Assembly (NCBI GenBank): GCA_947474595.1
Contig: CANJIV010000001.1
Location: forward strand, 62,001 to 126,000
Reading direction: 5' to 3'
Origin: Solirubrobacterales bacterium
Lineage (GTDB): Bacteria; Actinomycetota; Thermoleophilia; Solirubrobacterales; Solirubrobacteraceae
DNA length: 64,000 bases
Shown: one piece after another, positions 16,044 through 25,193 of the stretch
Layout of the letters: each line of letters starts with the position of its first letter
How positions within the stretch are numbered: position 1 is the stretch's first letter
Translations under genes and position numbers: made by a program
Notes under the pieces: model-generated
The model's database searches: none
Told to the model about the DNA's origin: nothing
What the model saw: the letters and a program-made list of their open reading frames with translations, nothing else

Positions 16044-17681
16044 TTGAAGGCCACAATGCCGGACCTGCCGCTGACGGTCGCGGGCATCTTTGATCACGGT
16101 CGCCGACTCCATCCAGATAGTCAAGTCGTTGCGCACTCCAAGGACGCAGTGCGGCGATCTAGCTTTGCTGAAGTCGCCGAAGAGGCCGATCGGCTAGCGG
16201 TCGGCTTAAAACGCTTTGGCATTAGGCCCGGCGACCGCGTCGGCACGTTCTGCTGGAACCACATTGAACACTTAGCGGCCTACTTTGGCGTCCCATGCAT
16301 GGGATCAGTGCTCCACACGCTCAATATCCGCCTATTTGCCGACCAGCTCGCGTACGTAATCAACCATGGCGAGGACCGCATTATTCTTCTCGACGGATCG
16401 CTGGTCCCAAAGATTGTTGAGATCGCCAGCCAGCTAACAACCGTGGAGGCCTGTGTGGTGATCGGCGAAGCCGAGACGGCGGCACTTCCTGGCACAGTTA
16501 TTGCCTACGAAGATCTCCTAGGAGATCCTGGTTCCAGCTTCGATTGGCCCGAAATAGACGAAAGTGACGCTGCATCGATGTGTTACACAAGCGGAACGAC
16601 TGGCGATCCGCGTGGCGTGGTGTACGGCCATCGCTCAACCTACCTACAGGCGCTGGCCCAATGCTCAGGCAACGCATTGGCACTAAGCGAGGCTGACAGG
16701 GTCCTAATGGTCGTACCAATGTTCCACGCCAACGCTTGGTGTCTGCCGTACTCAAGCTGGATGGCTGGCGCAGATATGGTCATGCCGGGAGAGCTACTGC
16801 AGGCCAAGCCGCTGGCGCAGATGATTGGCAGTGATCGCCCGTCCTTCATGGCCGCGGTGCCGACAATCTATAAGGATCTGATTCAGCACGGAGAGAGCGA
16901 GAAGATCGATCTCTCGTCTGTGCGCCAAGCCTTATGCGGCGGCGCTCCGGTCCCCGCCAGCCTAATCGACGCCATGCGCGACGATTACGGGGTCACGATG
17001 CTCCAGGGTTGGGGTATGACCGAGACGAGCCCGCTCGCAACGCTCGCCCACCCTCCGAAAGGGTCTCCGCCAGAAGAAGACACTTACTGGAGAGCAAAGA
17101 CAGGCCGCCCTATTGCCGGAGTGCAGATGCGGGTTATCGATGAGGACGGCAAAGAGATGGAGTGGGATGGCGAATCTGTTGGTGAGATCGAGGTTCGCGG
17201 GCCCTGGGTGACCACCTCCTACTACAACGAGGACGAGCCAGAGAAGTTTCGCGACGGATGGCTACGTACAGGTGATGTCGGCTACGGCGACAGCAAGGGG
17301 TTTGTGCAGCTCACCGACCGCACCAAAGATGTCATCAAGACCGGAGGAGAGTGGATATCTTCGGTCGAGCTAGAAAACCTTCTGATGGGCCACCCAGAGA
17401 TCGTCGAGGCTGCCGTGGTGGCGGTCCCTGATCAGCGCTGGGACGAGCGCCCACTGGCCTGCGTGGTCTTGCGCCAAGGATCAAGCGTAGACGCCGCGGC
17501 ATTAAGCGCGTGGCTTGATGGCCAGGTCGCGCGCTGGTGGGTGCCCGAACGTTGGGCATTCATCGCCGAGGTGCCAAAGACAAGTGTTGGAAAGTTTGAC
17601 AAGAAGGTACTGCGCCGCAGCTACAGCGAGAACGCCCTAGAGGTTGTCACGCTGGCGGCACCAAGCTCTCCATCGTCTTAG
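16044..17681 (+). CDS. Long-chain-type acyl-CoA ligase (AMP-forming)
   Basis: 545 residues from a TTG at 16044. GAGGAG at 16031-16036 is seven bases before this TTG, which fits better than the ATG at 16056 or the GTG at 15993. Motifs in order are [30 protein letters not shown] and [10 protein letters not shown] with the catalytic lysine. FadD/medium-chain-type features such as MFHANAW are present. It would make an acyl-CoA from a free acid. It follows the SnoaL-like gene by 81 bases. Confidence 0.88.
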   Translation: MKATMPDLPLTVAGIFDHGRRLHPDSQVVAHSKDAVRRSSFAEVAEEADRLAVGLKRFGIRPGDRVGTFCWNHIEHLAAYFGVPCMGSVLHTLNIRLFADQLAYVINHGEDRIILLDGSLVPKIVEIASQLTTVEACVVIGEAETAALPGTVIAYEDLLGDPGSSFDWPEIDESDAASMCYTSGTTGDPRGVVYGHRSTYLQALAQCSGNALALSEADRVLMVVPMFHANAWCLPYSSWMAGADMVMPGELLQAKPLAQMIGSDRPSFMAAVPTIYKDLIQHGESEKIDLSSVRQALCGGAPVPASLIDAMRDDYGVTMLQGWGMTETSPLATLAHPPKGSPPEEDTYWRAKTGRPIAGVQMRVIDEDGKEMEWDGESVGEIEVRGPWVTTSYYNEDEPEKFRDGWLRTGDVGYGDSKGFVQLTDRTKDVIKTGGEWISSVELENLLMGHPEIVEAAVVAVPDQRWDERPLACVVLRQGSSVDAAALSAWLDGQVARWWVPERWAFIAEVPKTSVGKFDKKVLRRSYSENALEVVTLAAPSSPSS

Positions 17682-17686
17682 CAAGA

Positions 17687-17726
17687 AAACAACGGCCCCG
17701 CTGCTAATCCAGCGAGACCGTTGTTT
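17687..17726. terminator. Bidirectional hairpin terminator
   Basis: AAACAACGG pairs with CCGTTGTTT, enclosing an inner CGCTG/CAGCG stem. The terminal A and T runs make it work in both directions between the convergent ligase and luciferase-like genes. Confidence 0.7.
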
Positions 17727-17765
17727 GAATACTCGATAGGCCGAAGCCAGGCTTCGAAGTAGCGG

Positions 17766-18863
17766 CTAAGCAGGCGCTCCAACCGGAACCTTGAGCTCAC
17801 GCAAACGCGGCGCGACCTTCTCGCCGATCAAGGCGAGGCTAGAGGTACAGAGGTCAAACGGCATGCCAGCGTATGAGACTGCCATTGAGCAGTGCATGTC
17901 GCCAACGAGCTCCATCCTCTTCTTGTACTTCTCGATCATCTGGTCCGGGGTGCCCCAGCACTGCGACTGGATAAAGCCCTCGATCGCGGCCTCTTGGCCT
18001 ACTTCCTTGATCATGTCGGCACCAGCCTGATAGGCCTGATAACCCTGCGTTTCGCCCCAGTGCGATCCATCAAAGTCATAGTGCTTGATGACAGTGATGA
18101 AGTACTTCGAGAGATATTCGCGGGCGACCTCTTCGGCTACCTTTGGATCCTCATGACAGAAAGTGAAGTCAGTCAACATCGGGGAGCCCGTACGACGCCC
18201 CGGGTGGACCTCCTTGTAGCGGTCACGCCAAGCGTTGATGGCCTCGGCGTGAACCTCGAACGGCGCTTGGATAAAGCACATCATCGTTGCGCCTGACTGA
18301 GCTGCAGCCATCGCGGAGTCTGGCGTCATCGCGACAGCGAAGAAGCCGTCCTCGCGGAAGTCGTGCTCAGGCGTCGGGTGGATCTCGGTACGACTCTGCT
18401 TAAAGAACTTGGTGTCGTACTCAGCAACGCCGGTGGCGAGGATGTCGAGAATAATCTCAAGCGACTCGTCAAAACGCTCACGCGACTCCGTCATGTCGAC
18501 GCCGAAAGCCCTGTACTCCTCACGTGCCAGCCCGCGGCCAAAGCCGAGCATAAACCGGCCCTCAGCCTGAATGTCGAGCATCGCGATCTTTTCGGCAACG
18601 CGAGTGGGGTTCTCCCACCACGGCAGGATGATTGCCCCAGTGCCGACCTTGATCCGGTTGGTCTTGGCCACCACATAGGAGAGCCACTGCATGTTGTCGG
18701 GCATCATCGCGTAGTTGGGGTTGAAGTGATGCTCAGGAGCCATCACGTAATCCATGCCGACCTCTTCAGCTTGGATAGCGAGCTTTGTCTCGCGCCGAAA
18801 CATGTCGGCGTCTGACATGCCGTCATGCATATTTTGGAAAATGAACTGAAGACCTATCTCCAT
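17766..18863 (-). CDS. LLM class flavin-dependent oxidoreductase
   Basis: 365 residues. MEIGLQFIFQN, then APEHHFNPNYAMMPDN, TGAIILPWWENPTRVAEKIAM and GRFMLGFGRGLAREEYRAFG are characteristic of luciferase-like monooxygenases. It is the third such enzyme in the first 19 kb and is clearly different from the other two. Long-chain alkane or alicyclic oxygenation, or F420-dependent chemistry, are all possible. It stands alone: a class III CoA-transferase is divergent across a 283-base gap, and an acyl-CoA ligase converges on it from the other side. Confidence 0.85.
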   Translation of the reverse strand: MEIGLQFIFQNMHDGMSDADMFRRETKLAIQAEEVGMDYVMAPEHHFNPNYAMMPDNMQWLSYVVAKTNRIKVGTGAIILPWWENPTRVAEKIAMLDIQAEGRFMLGFGRGLAREEYRAFGVDMTESRERFDESLEIILDILATGVAEYDTKFFKQSRTEIHPTPEHDFREDGFFAVAMTPDSAMAAAQSGATMMCFIQAPFEVHAEAINAWRDRYKEVHPGRRTGSPMLTDFTFCHEDPKVAEEVAREYLSKYFITVIKHYDFDGSHWGETQGYQAYQAGADMIKEVGQEAAIEGFIQSQCWGTPDQMIEKYKKRMELVGDMHCSMAVSYAGMPFDLCTSSLALIGEKVAPRLRELKVPVGAPA

Positions 18864-19146
18864 GATTACCGTCCTCCCCGCCGCTTAGGCGATTTAGGTA
18901 GCAGTTGGCGCCAGCCGCCGACTTAGTTCTGCGCGTAATACTAACTAATCATGAATGTACGCACCTGAGGCCAAGAGCCAAACCTCTTGCCCAGCACCTT
19001 TTGTGGAGGCCTCCCAAAGCCAAGCACCGCACAAAGTCGGGAAGCTGTAATTTCTGCAGCCTAGATGCGGCCGACTGCCGCTCAATGCCAAGGCAAACAG
19101 GCCCCTTAAAAGCGGCCGCAACGGTCTCATACCGAGGAGTAAAAAG
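18864..19146. other. Intergenic region between divergent genes
   Basis: This gap of 283 bases lies between a luciferase-like gene (minus) and a class III CoA-transferase gene (plus) and must hold both promoters. No coding frame, RNA gene or clear operator was recognised. The only signal worth noting is the GAGGAG at 19134-19139 that serves the CoA-transferase. Confidence 0.6.
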
Positions 19147-20304
19147 ATTTCCACCACAGACACCAAGCGATCCGGTCCACTAGTGGGCGTCCGCGTAGTT
19201 GAAATCGGCAGCATCGGCCCCGGCCCATTTACTGCAATGCTTTTGGCCGACCTTGGTGCCGACGTGATCCGCATCGACCGCCCTGGTCCGGTATCTCCGA
19301 TGAACACGGGGCCGATCAACCTCTTGCACCGTGGTCGACCATCGGTCGCTGTCGATCTTAAGACAGCCGAAGGCTGCGAACTAGTGTTGAAGCTGTGCGA
19401 ATCAGCCGATGCCCTGATCGAAGGCTTTCGCCCGGGAGTAATGGAACGTCTAGGGGTCGGCCCCGAGCAGGTACTCGCGCGCAACCCTAAGCTCGTCTTT
19501 GGGCGGATGACGGGATACGGTCAGGATGGACCTATGGCGATGGTCGCCGGCCACGACATCAACTACATCTCGATCGCAGGCGTACTAGGGTCGGTAACTC
19601 GCGAGGGCGAGCGCCCACTGGCGCCGCTCAACCTTGTCGGTGATTTTGGCGGCGGCGCGATGTTCTTAGCCCTCGGCATCGTTTGCGCCATCCTGGAGGC
19701 GCGCACATCAGGCCAAGGACAGGTAGTAGATGCAGCGATGGTCGACGGCTCTGCAGTCCTACTCAGCCTCTTCCACGGCTTAAGGGCGGGCGGCCTTTGG
19801 TCGGACTCCCCTGGCACCAACTTCCTCGACAGCGGTGCTCACTTCTACGAGGTCTACGAGACCGCCGATGGCGGGCATGTCTCCGTTGGAGCGCTCGAGC
19901 CTCAGTTCTACGCCGAGCTGCTCTCAATCATGGAGATCGATCCCGCCGATGCTCCTCAGTGGGATCAAGCGCGCTGGCCCGACCTAAAAGAACGCTTCGC
20001 CGCCGTCTTCTTGACTCGCACGCGCGATCAATGGGCCGCGCTACTCGAGCCTGCCGAGGCTTGCGCGACGGCGATCTATGGCCTTACTGAGGCTGCCGAC
20101 CACCCACACATGGTGGCGCGCGGCACGTTTGTTGAGATCGACGGGGTTCGCCAGCCAGGCCCCGCGCCCCGGTTTAGTCGTACGCCTGGGGCGATCACGG
20201 GGCCGCCACCGCCGGCTGGCAGCGATACCGACTCAGGGCTCGCCGCTTGGGGCATCGGGGACGAAGAGCGCGCGGCTCTGAAAGCCGTCGGGGCGATCGG
20301 CTAG
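19147..20304 (+). CDS. Class III (CaiB/BaiF) CoA-transferase, probable ATT start
   Basis: The family core begins with GVRVVEIGSIGPGPF and ADLGADVIRIDRP, followed by the conserved VDLKT and ENF-like (EGFRPG) segments. The reaction would be transfer of CoA between acids, or 2-methylacyl-CoA racemisation (the AMACR branch is likely from the overall pattern). A GTG at 19183 is the first standard start, but it has no ribosome-binding site. GAGGAG at 19134-19139 is seven bases before an in-frame ATT at 19147, giving STTDTKRSGPLVGVRV. That matches the usual N-terminal length and style of the family. The start is therefore probably ATT; if not, it is 19183. Confidence 0.87.
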   Translation: MSTTDTKRSGPLVGVRVVEIGSIGPGPFTAMLLADLGADVIRIDRPGPVSPMNTGPINLLHRGRPSVAVDLKTAEGCELVLKLCESADALIEGFRPGVMERLGVGPEQVLARNPKLVFGRMTGYGQDGPMAMVAGHDINYISIAGVLGSVTREGERPLAPLNLVGDFGGGAMFLALGIVCAILEARTSGQGQVVDAAMVDGSAVLLSLFHGLRAGGLWSDSPGTNFLDSGAHFYEVYETADGGHVSVGALEPQFYAELLSIMEIDPADAPQWDQARWPDLKERFAAVFLTRTRDQWAALLEPAEACATAIYGLTEAADHPHMVARGTFVEIDGVRQPGPAPRFSRTPGAITGPPPPAGSDTDSGLAAWGIGDEERAALKAVGAIG

Positions 20305-20317
20305 CCCCCTAGGCTTA

Positions 20318-21001
20318 TCAGCGATAGGTGACTAAGGAGCCGCCTTGGAAGTCTAGATGTGAATGATCATTGAAGGCGATCAATGTCGACCCGCGCTTTC
20401 CGCTAACAACCTTCGTGATCGAGGCGTTGATGGAGACGCGGTTAAAGACGAGTAGCCCTGCAGGAGCGACCCCTAGTAGTTCAACGCAGATCGCAGCCAA
20501 GACGCCCCCGGACGTAAAGACGATCGCAGTTTGGCCTGAGTCCAGGCCAGCGCCAACATCGTTTAAGGCAGCTCTGGCTCTCGCTGAAAACGCAAACCAA
20601 GATTCCTGCGTTGAACTCTCTGGTCCCGCCGCGATCCAAAGCAACAACGCTGCCTCCAGCGCCTCTTGAAACTCAGCCGAAGAGGCGGCAGGAGCGTCGC
20701 TGCCCGGTGGGCGACTGTCACGCACAAGGCTTTGGGAGTGGTGGGCTAACACGTCATTGGCGTCGTACTCATTCCACCGGGCGTCGACCGTTACGCTAAC
20801 TCCGGACCTAGCGGCGACCGGGGCCGCGGTGTCAAGTTGACGCTTTAGTGAGCCGGAGACGATTTGATCGACGCGCACGCCGCGGCGGTCGAGGTCGTCG
20901 GCCAGCGCCGCGGCCTGCAGATGGCCCTCTTGGGAGAGCACGTCGTAGTCGGCTTGACCAAAGGAAGCTTGGCCGTGGCGAGCTAAAAGAATCGTGGGCA
21001 C
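20318..21001 (-). CDS. Histidine phosphatase family protein (second catalytic His replaced)
   Basis: 227 residues from a GTG at 21001, giving MPTILLARHGQ with the phosphorylated His at about 9. The frame is open up to 21070, but that would overlap the divergent ligase's longest frame. Acidic Glu in WNEYD is present. The usual late HGG motif reads TSGGV, so the second catalytic His is Ser (about 164). Similar variants occur in actinobacteria, so it may still act on phosphate esters. The substrate is unknown. It is convergent with the CoA-transferase. Confidence 0.8.
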   Translation of the reverse strand: MPTILLARHGQASFGQADYDVLSQEGHLQAAALADDLDRRGVRVDQIVSGSLKRQLDTAAPVAARSGVSVTVDARWNEYDANDVLAHHSQSLVRDSRPPGSDAPAASSAEFQEALEAALLLWIAAGPESSTQESWFAFSARARAALNDVGAGLDSGQTAIVFTSGGVLAAICVELLGVAPAGLLVFNRVSINASITKVVSGKRGSTLIAFNDHSHLDFQGGSLVTYR

Positions 21002-21115
21002 GACCCTAACGATGGCCCAATGGTCGGTCTCTATCGAGGATCTCCTTGTCGAAGACTCCAACGCCCCCAACGAACTCTCGTACTTTTGCCGAGCTTGGCG
21101 CCATTCTTCACGGTT

Positions 21116-22672
21116 GTGTTTGGCAACGTTTTCACCCTTCTAGATCGAATCTGCGCAACGTCGCGCCGTGACGAGAGCGCCGTGATCTTCAACGGCACCC
21201 CAAGGACGTACGGCGACCTGCGTGAGCGTGCTCTACGTTTCGCCAACGCATTACAAGCGATCGGGATTGCCCCCGGCGACCGCGTCGCCGTACTACTGCC
21301 CAACTGCCACGAGTGGCCTGAGATCTTCTTCGCTACCGCCGCAATGGGCGCTATCTGCGTACCGGTCAATGTTCTCAACTCCGGCCCCGAAGTGCTCGGC
21401 GTACTCGAGGACTGTGATGCCAACTGCTTAGTACTAAACGCCGCCTCCGATGCCAGCTTGGCCGATGCCTCGGGTCTACCTGAGGCCATCATCGCGGTCG
21501 GGCCCTCTGCGGTCGCAAATACCCACGACTACGAGAGCCTTCTGGCGATCGCAGCCACGACGGTCCCCAACGGCCCGGGACCAAACGATCTCTTCATGTT
21601 CTTCTACTCCTCAGGCACGACAGGAAAGCCCAAAGGCGCTGCCCACACACACGCCGGGATCCTTTGGAACGCATACCAGCAGGTCGTGGACTTCGGCCTC
21701 ACTGCCCAAGATCGATATCTCGCGGTGCCGTCGCTGTCATGGGCTGCTGGCTTTCACAACCTAGTCTTGCCACTGTGGTGGCTAGGTGGCTCCACCGTCT
21801 TGATGCCGACCGGAGGCCTCACGGTTGACAAGATCGTCGCTGGAGTGCGAGATGGGAACTGCACGCACACCTTCTTTGTTCCCACCCTGCTCAAGCAGCT
21901 CCTGGCGGCCCCCGAACAGCTAGCAATTCTGCGCCAAACCGATCTGCGTTGGATCATCTCAGGAGCCGAGCCTGTCCCCGTCCCAGTGATCGAAGCGATC
22001 AACTCAGAACTTCCAGGCTGCGATGTCGTCCAAGGCTACGGAATGTCAGAGTTCCCAACGATTGCCACCGCACTCAAGCCGGAGGAGGCGATTCCCAAGG
22101 CAGGCAGTGCTGGTCGCGCGATGTCGATCACTCAACTGGCGGTTCGTCTTAGCGATGGATCGATCGCTGCCCACGGCGAAGGCGAAACTCTCTTGCGGTC
22201 GCTCGCCACCATGCAGGGTTACTTCGGCCGGCCCGATGCCACGGAGGAAGCCTTCGCCGATGGCTGGTTTAACAGCGGCGATATGGGGCTCATAGACGAA
22301 GAGGGCTTCCTCACAATCACGGGCCGCACGAAGGACCTGATCATCTCGGGTGGGCTAAATATCTACCCGAAAGAAATTGAAGACGTGATCTACTCTCTCG
22401 ACGGCGTTAGCGAAGCAGCAGTAGTCGGCATCCACGACGAGCAGTGGGGGGAGATAGTCGTCGCAATCGTCGTCCCTAACGCTGCGGGCGCGGTATCGAA
22501 AGAGGCGGTCTTGACTGCTTGCGAAGTGCTAGGAAAGTACAAGCGCCCCAAGGCTGTCATTGTCCGCCAAGAACCACTACCTCGCACGCTCACGCAGAAG
22601 GTGCTCAAGCGTGAGTTGCGTCCATGGGCTCAGCAGCAGGTTGGCGAAGCTGCTCAAAAAACACCCCAATGA
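21116..22672 (+). CDS. AMP-forming acyl-CoA synthetase
   Basis: 518 residues from a GTG at 21116. The frame is open from 21020, but the family-like part starts at FGNVFTLLDRI and no good ribosome site precedes any candidate. Motifs are YSSGTTGKPKG, GYGMSE, DGWFNSGDMG, and the C-terminal TLTQKVLKREL with the catalytic lysine. It would activate a carboxylic acid with ATP and CoA. The stop overlaps the next gene's start as ATGA, so the ligase and the following SDR are translationally coupled. Confidence 0.87.
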   Translation: MFGNVFTLLDRICATSRRDESAVIFNGTPRTYGDLRERALRFANALQAIGIAPGDRVAVLLPNCHEWPEIFFATAAMGAICVPVNVLNSGPEVLGVLEDCDANCLVLNAASDASLADASGLPEAIIAVGPSAVANTHDYESLLAIAATTVPNGPGPNDLFMFFYSSGTTGKPKGAAHTHAGILWNAYQQVVDFGLTAQDRYLAVPSLSWAAGFHNLVLPLWWLGGSTVLMPTGGLTVDKIVAGVRDGNCTHTFFVPTLLKQLLAAPEQLAILRQTDLRWIISGAEPVPVPVIEAINSELPGCDVVQGYGMSEFPTIATALKPEEAIPKAGSAGRAMSITQLAVRLSDGSIAAHGEGETLLRSLATMQGYFGRPDATEEAFADGWFNSGDMGLIDEEGFLTITGRTKDLIISGGLNIYPKEIEDVIYSLDGVSEAAVVGIHDEQWGEIVVAIVVPNAAGAVSKEAVLTACEVLGKYKRPKAVIVRQEPLPRTLTQKVLKRELRPWAQQQVGEAAQKTPQ

Positions 22673-23457
22673 CTCCATCTCGCTCGGTCCACGATCTCTT
22701 TGATCTGACTGGCAAAGTCGCTCTAATTACCGGCGGCGGTACCGGTATTGGGCGCCAGATGGCCGAAGGACTTGCCGAAGCCGGCGCCGACCTAGTTCTC
22801 TGTGGCCGCGATGGAGAGCGCTGCCAAACGACCGCGGCCGAGATCGCAGAGGCTGCGGGCGTGCGTGCGATTGGAGTTGCGTGCGACACCCGTGATCAGA
22901 TCGCGATCCAGGCCACCGTCGACCGCGCCGTCGCCGAGTTTGGCCACCTTGACGTGCTAGTCAATAACGCCGGCACCACATGGGCAGCATCGCCAGAGGA
23001 GACGTCCTTAGAAGGCTGGCAGAAGGTAATTGACGTCAACCTAACTGGAGCCTTCCTGTTTGCGCAGGCGGCGGGCCGCGTGATGCTTGAACAAGGTCAC
23101 GGCAAGATCGTCAACATCGCTTCAGTTATGGCCACTCGAGGTGCTCCCAGCGACTACATCGACGCGATCGCCTACAACGCAAGCAAGGGTGGGCTGGTTA
23201 CCTTCACCAAAGATCTCGCCTGCAAGTGGGGGCCGCGCGGCATCAACGTCAACGCAATCGCACCCGGATGGTTTCCCTCAATCATGTCTGACAAAGCGTT
23301 TGCCGTCCGAGGCGAGATGCTGCGTCAGAAGATCCCACTCGGGCGGTTCGGATCATCCGACGACCTTAAGGGAGCGATCGTCTTTCTTTGCTCGGCGGCA
23401 TCGGACTTTGTCGCTGGCCATGTACTCGCTGTCGACGGCGGTCAGTTGGCCCAGTAG
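22669..23457 (+). CDS. SDR family oxidoreductase
   Basis: 262 residues from the ATG at 22669, which overlaps the ligase stop (ATGA). TGGGTGIG, VNNAG and YNASK mark a classical SDR. LFDLTGKVALITGG at the N-terminus is typical of gluconate-5-dehydrogenase or 3-oxoacyl-reductase-like members. The SDR at 36750-37514 shares the same N-terminal pattern (LFDLSGKVALVTGG) and is its closest relative in the window. It probably oxidises a hydroxyacyl intermediate made by the coupled ligase. Confidence 0.88.
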   Translation: MTPSRSVHDLFDLTGKVALITGGGTGIGRQMAEGLAEAGADLVLCGRDGERCQTTAAEIAEAAGVRAIGVACDTRDQIAIQATVDRAVAEFGHLDVLVNNAGTTWAASPEETSLEGWQKVIDVNLTGAFLFAQAAGRVMLEQGHGKIVNIASVMATRGAPSDYIDAIAYNASKGGLVTFTKDLACKWGPRGINVNAIAPGWFPSIMSDKAFAVRGEMLRQKIPLGRFGSSDDLKGAIVFLCSAASDFVAGHVLAVDGGQLAQ

Positions 23458-23468
23458 GGCCAACTGAC
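23441..23468. terminator. Hairpin with the SDR stop codon in its loop
   Basis: GTCAGTTGGCC pairs perfectly over 11 bases with GGCCAACTGAC. The 6-base loop CAGTAG contains the TAG stop of the upstream SDR gene. It lies in the 30-base gap between two convergent SDR genes and probably ends transcription from both sides. There is no U-tract. Confidence 0.55.
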
Positions 23469-23487
23469 ACCGTGACGCGATCTTGGG

Positions 23488-24327
23488 CTACTTAAGCAGG
23501 AACCCGGCATCAATCGGGATGCCTGTGCCGGTGATGTAGCGCGCCTCGTCAGAGACGAGGAATAGCACCACGTTTGTGACGTCGTCGATATCAATCCACG
23601 GAACCGGTATTGCATTGGCCATGCAGTAGGCCGAATCAGGCTGCTCGCAGTCCTCGCGGGTCGGGCTCTCAATCTCTGGCAGAAAGAGCTTACGAACCCA
23701 CTCGTTTTGCACCATGTCGGTGTCGACGTTGGTCGGCCAGAGCGAGTTGACTCGGATGTTCTCCACCCCCAGCTCGAAGGCAAGCGTCTTTGTCATGCCA
23801 GCGACTCCGTGTTTGGCTGCTACGTAGTGAGCCAAGTTACCCAGTCCCTTTTGGCTGCAGACCGATCCGATCAACACGATCGAACCGCCGCGACCGCCCG
23901 CCCGCATGTGCGGAAGAGCTGCGGCGATCGAATACCAGACCCCATTTAGGTTGATATCGATCATGTCGTCCCAAATCTTGGGAGTCAGATCGCCAACTGC
24001 GGCAACCGAAGCGATCCCCGCATTTGGGATGATGATGTCGATTCGCCCGAACTGCTCGAAGCCCTCATCGACCACTGCTTTGACTTTATCGGCGTCGCGT
24101 ACGTCGACCTCACGCGCGATGATGCGCCGGCCTGTCGCCTCGACCTGACGTACGGTCTCGGCGAGGTCGTCGGCATCTGGGCCTGGGTAGGCCACGGTGC
24201 TGATCGAGCGGTTGATATCGAGCGCGATGATGTCTACCCCACGCTCTGCTAGACGCACAGCGTGGTTACGGCCCTGGCCACGCGCTGCTCCTGTAATAAA
24301 CGCGACCTTACCCTCTAATTGACTCAT
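23488..24327 (-). CDS. Mycofactocin-coupled SDR (carveol-dehydrogenase-like)
   Basis: 279 residues. The start MSQLEGKVAFITGAARGQGRNHAVRLA and the insertion INRSISTVAYPGPDADDLAETV are diagnostic of the mycofactocin-coupled SDR subfamily that includes carveol dehydrogenase. Catalytic HYVAAKHG is present, and a long insertion before the C-terminal strand (residues about 205-245) is also normal for the group. Enzymes of this type oxidise secondary, often alicyclic, alcohols. It is the last gene of a minus-strand operon, 29 bases after an OCH-like crotonase. Confidence 0.87.
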   Translation of the reverse strand: MSQLEGKVAFITGAARGQGRNHAVRLAERGVDIIALDINRSISTVAYPGPDADDLAETVRQVEATGRRIIAREVDVRDADKVKAVVDEGFEQFGRIDIIIPNAGIASVAAVGDLTPKIWDDMIDINLNGVWYSIAAALPHMRAGGRGGSIVLIGSVCSQKGLGNLAHYVAAKHGVAGMTKTLAFELGVENIRVNSLWPTNVDTDMVQNEWVRKLFLPEIESPTREDCEQPDSAYCMANAIPVPWIDIDDVTNVVLFLVSDEARYITGTGIPIDAGFLLK

Positions 24328-24356
24328 TTTATCTCCTCTTTCAATCGCAATAGTGG

Positions 24357-25142
24357 TTAGGGCATATCTCCGGCCTTGAACTCACCGGGCCAGTACTCGG
24401 CCGCAGCAAGTCCCTCAAGGGCCAAGCCGTAGCCTAGGTGCTCGTTGAGTTGCTTCTTGATCTGGCTTGTGAATACGGTGCGCGTCAGACGTAGCGTCGT
24501 CGGCGGAGCCTCCAGCAGCTTGTGTGCGAGCTCCCAAGCGCGTGGCAGGAGGTCGGCATTTGGAAGCACCTCGGCTACGAGCCCGAGGTCAAGCGACTCC
24601 TGTGGTGTGAGGTGGCGCCCGGTGAAGAGCATATGGCGCGCACGGTTCATACCAATCAACATCGGCCAGATGACCTGGACTCCGTCGCCAGGAACGAGGC
24701 CGTTGGGATAGTGAGGCTGATCGGCTAGCACCGCGGTGTCAGATGCAAGCACGATGTCGCAGAGCAACCCCAGCTCGGCGTGAATTGTCGCCGGACCGTT
24801 GATAGCCGCGATCATCGGAGCATCAATGTCGAGATGGGCATTAAGTAGGCGCTTGGCGTAAGAGACAATTCCGGGCCAAATCTCTGCTGGAATCTTGTCG
24901 AAACCACCACCAAGATCCTCGTGGTGAATAAAGGTATCGCCGCTGCCGGTGAGGATGATCACCTTATTCTCAGCATCGCGACCGATATCTTCGAGCATGT
25001 AGCCCATCTCCTCGTCGGGGACTGCGCCCCAGACGAGATCTTTGTTGTCGGAGTGCATAGTGACCTGCATGATTCCGTCGCGGCGCTCGAACTTAAAGTG
25101 GCTGTACTTGTTCTCGTAGAGCTCTAGGCGTGGTACTTCCAT
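24357..25142 (-). CDS. Crotonase-family hydrolase resembling 6-oxocamphor hydrolase
   Basis: 261 residues of the enoyl-CoA hydratase fold (INGPATIHAELGLLCDIVLASD). Several residues line up with the catalytic residues of 6-oxocamphor hydrolase, an enzyme that cuts cyclic beta-diketones in a retro-Claisen reaction without CoA. These are His121, His144 in QPHYPNG, Asp153 in VPGDG and Glu243, at nearly the same numbers as His122, His145, Asp154 and Glu244; Trp38 lies near Trp40. The usual hydratase glutamates at the CoA-thioester site are not evident. It lies between a VOC protein and a carveol-dehydrogenase-like SDR, a context that suits diketone cleavage. Confidence 0.82.
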   Translation of the reverse strand: MEVPRLELYENKYSHFKFERRDGIMQVTMHSDNKDLVWGAVPDEEMGYMLEDIGRDAENKVIILTGSGDTFIHHEDLGGGFDKIPAEIWPGIVSYAKRLLNAHLDIDAPMIAAINGPATIHAELGLLCDIVLASDTAVLADQPHYPNGLVPGDGVQVIWPMLIGMNRARHMLFTGRHLTPQESLDLGLVAEVLPNADLLPRAWELAHKLLEAPPTTLRLTRTVFTSQIKKQLNEHLGYGLALEGLAAAEYWPGEFKAGDMP

Positions 25143-25193
25143 GATGTCTTGACCTTTCTAAAGGGGTTTGTTGTGGTGGTCTGAGAGTCTTGG

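Noticed and set aside
18363-18815. Plus-strand open frame opposite the luciferase-like gene at 17766
   Set aside because: It is antisense to a clear family member; the long frame is a by-product of codon bias.
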